DNA of 7,865 bases. Source: Methylococcaceae bacterium (GTDB lineage: Bacteria; Pseudomonadota; Gammaproteobacteria; Methylococcales; Methylococcaceae). Positions 7,114 to 7,865 of this stretch are shown piece after piece (within the stretch, counting starts at the first letter, position 1; each line of letters begins with the position of its first letter). A model generated the notes under the pieces. The model made no database searches, was not told the DNA's origin, and saw only the letters and a list, made by a program, of their open reading frames with translations. A program made the translations under genes and the position numbers. The stretch spans positions 1-7,865 of the forward strand of contig VEPB01000119.1 of the NCBI GenBank assembly GCA_012026715.1. Direction: 5' to 3'.

Positions 7114-7590
7114 TCAAGGCGCCTGGAGTTTTTTCAGAGCCTCCAATACCTCTGCGGCATGCCCCTTGACGCTGACCTTGCGCCATTCCCTGGCCAGGCG
7201 GCCTTCCGGGTCGAGGATGAAGGTGCTGCGCTCGATGCCGCGCACCTGCTTGCCGTACATGTTCTTCAGCTTGATCACGTCGAACAGGGCGCAGAGGGTT
7301 TCGTCGCTGTCGGACAGCAGGTCGAAGGGAAACTGCTGCTTGCAGCGGAAATTGTCGTGGGACTTTAGGCTTTCCCGGGAGACTCCGTACACCGTGGCGC
7401 CGAGTTCCAGGAACGTCGGGTGCAGATCGCGAAAGTCCTGGCCTTCCTGGGTGCAGCCAGGAGTGTTGTCCTTGGGGTAGAAGTACAGCACGGTCCAGCG
7501 GCCCAGCAGATCTTGCCGGCTGACGGTCTTGTCGCCGGTGGCGGGAAGGGCGAAATCGGGGACGGCGTTTCCGGCGGCGAGCTGCGACAT
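7114..7590 (-). CDS. bcp: Thioredoxin-dependent peroxiredoxin, Bcp/PrxQ type
   Basis: 158 residues, the normal length for this family. Known role: cytoplasmic thiol peroxidase that reduces hydrogen peroxide and organic hydroperoxides, recycled by thioredoxin. Seen: FYPKDNTPGCTQEGQDF holds the peroxidatic Cys46 with the Pro and Thr of the active site; VYGVSRESLKSHDNF and later RSTFILDPEGRL are family blocks. The resolving cysteine found five residues after Cys46 in E. coli Bcp is Gln51 here. Cys83 (FRCKQQF) occupies the position used as resolving cysteine in Xylella and Xanthomonas PrxQ, so an atypical 2-Cys mechanism through Cys83 is likely; Cys100 is also present. The ATG at 7588-7590 has GAAGG (7596-7600) 5 nt upstream and lies 12 nt after the gcvR stop, as expected within an operon. 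Confidence 0.96.
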   Translation of the reverse strand: MSQLAAGNAVPDFALPATGDKTVSRQDLLGRWTVLYFYPKDNTPGCTQEGQDFRDLHPTFLELGATVYGVSRESLKSHDNFRCKQQFPFDLLSDSDETLCALFDVIKLKNMYGKQVRGIERSTFILDPEGRLAREWRKVSVKGHAAEVLEALKKLQAP

Positions 7591-7602
7591 GGGGGCCTTC
7601 GT

Positions 7603-7865
7603 TCAGCGTTTGATGGGTTCCAGGATGGCGTCGAGATTCTGCTGGTCGCAGAATTCCAGGAATTCGTCGCGCAGGGAGACGATGCGGATGCCCGCCGGGA
7701 TCTTGACGATCATGTGGGCCAGGAACAGAGGGGAACCGTTGTAGGGCGCCGGATAGCGGCTGGAGTTGAAGTCCAGCACCTTGATGTTGCGGGCAATGAA
7801 GAAGGCGACCAGTTCGCTGATGTTGTCGATGCGATCGCTGGCGAACACGTCGACGGTGTAGGGCA
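7603..7865 (-). CDS. gcvR: Glycine cleavage system repressor-like protein, C-terminal ACT domain (truncated by window)
   Basis: The frame is open to the right window edge, so only about the last 87 residues are present; the GTG at 7846-7848 is internal. The sequence YTVDVFASDRIDNISELVAF, then ARNIKVLDFNSSRY, then FLAHMIVKIPAG and a final LRDEFLEFCDQQNLDAILEPI follows the beta-alpha-beta-beta-alpha-beta order of an ACT domain. It lines up with the second ACT domain of E. coli GcvR (VQVDVADSPHLIERFTALF and following). Known: GcvR binds GcvA and keeps the glycine cleavage operon repressed when glycine is low. The gene immediately precedes bcp, as gcvR does in E. coli and Pseudomonas, which supports the name. 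It could be a generic ACT-domain regulator if the missing N-terminal half differs. Confidence 0.8.
   Translation of the reverse strand, partial: PYTVDVFASDRIDNISELVAFFIARNIKVLDFNSSRYPAPYNGSPLFLAHMIVKIPAGIRIVSLRDEFLEFCDQQNLDAILEPIKR

Noticed and set aside
7085..7186. 34-residue N-terminal extension of the PIN-PhoH protein
   Set aside because: It would overlap the end of bcp and is low-complexity; family members begin just before the LDTN motif, in agreement with the ATG at 7082-7084.
1..7865. CRISPR arrays, tRNA or rRNA genes, insertion sequences
   Set aside because: No regularly spaced direct repeats, cloverleaf-like segments, transposase frames or terminal inverted repeats were seen; nearly all the DNA is covered by the five genes.

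Overview
The window is GC-rich DNA from a proteobacterium, most likely a gammaproteobacterium. The right end carries the gcvR-bcp gene pair, an arrangement also seen in Escherichia coli and Pseudomonas. A large secreted multihaem cytochrome together with a PIN-PhoH protein would suit a metabolically versatile group such as the Methylococcales methanotrophs or relatives. That placement is inference; no marker gene fixes the genus.

Left part (1-1317, + strand): the 3' end of a sensor histidine kinase. It has the end of a PAS domain, a dimerisation/phosphoacceptor domain, a complete ATP-binding domain, and a helical tail of the kind often found after a receiver domain in hybrid kinases, but no receiver domain. 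It converges on the next gene across a 161-bp gap that holds a large hairpin.

Centre (1479-5393, - strand): one very large exported protein of about 1304 residues. It has a signal peptide, a haem-free N-terminal half with an Ig/PKD-like region, nine CXXCH haem c motifs between residues 518 and 1068, and two C-terminal Ig-like modules, each closed by a short cysteine loop around an HW(D/N) core. It is predicted to be a periplasmic or cell-surface electron-transfer protein and is the most unusual item here. No partner genes (porin, outer-membrane cytochrome, maturation factors) lie in the window. The 275 bp in front of it hold three inverted repeats and no convincing gene.

Right part (5669-7865, - strand): a compact run read in the order gcvR (3' part only), bcp (PrxQ-type peroxiredoxin) and a PIN-PhoH ATPase/RNase-like gene, with gaps of 12 and 29 nt, so probably one operon. 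The cytochrome gene lies downstream in the same direction, but the 275-bp gap and its inverted repeats suggest separate transcription or attenuation. Functional links between the operon and the cytochrome are not shown by the sequence.
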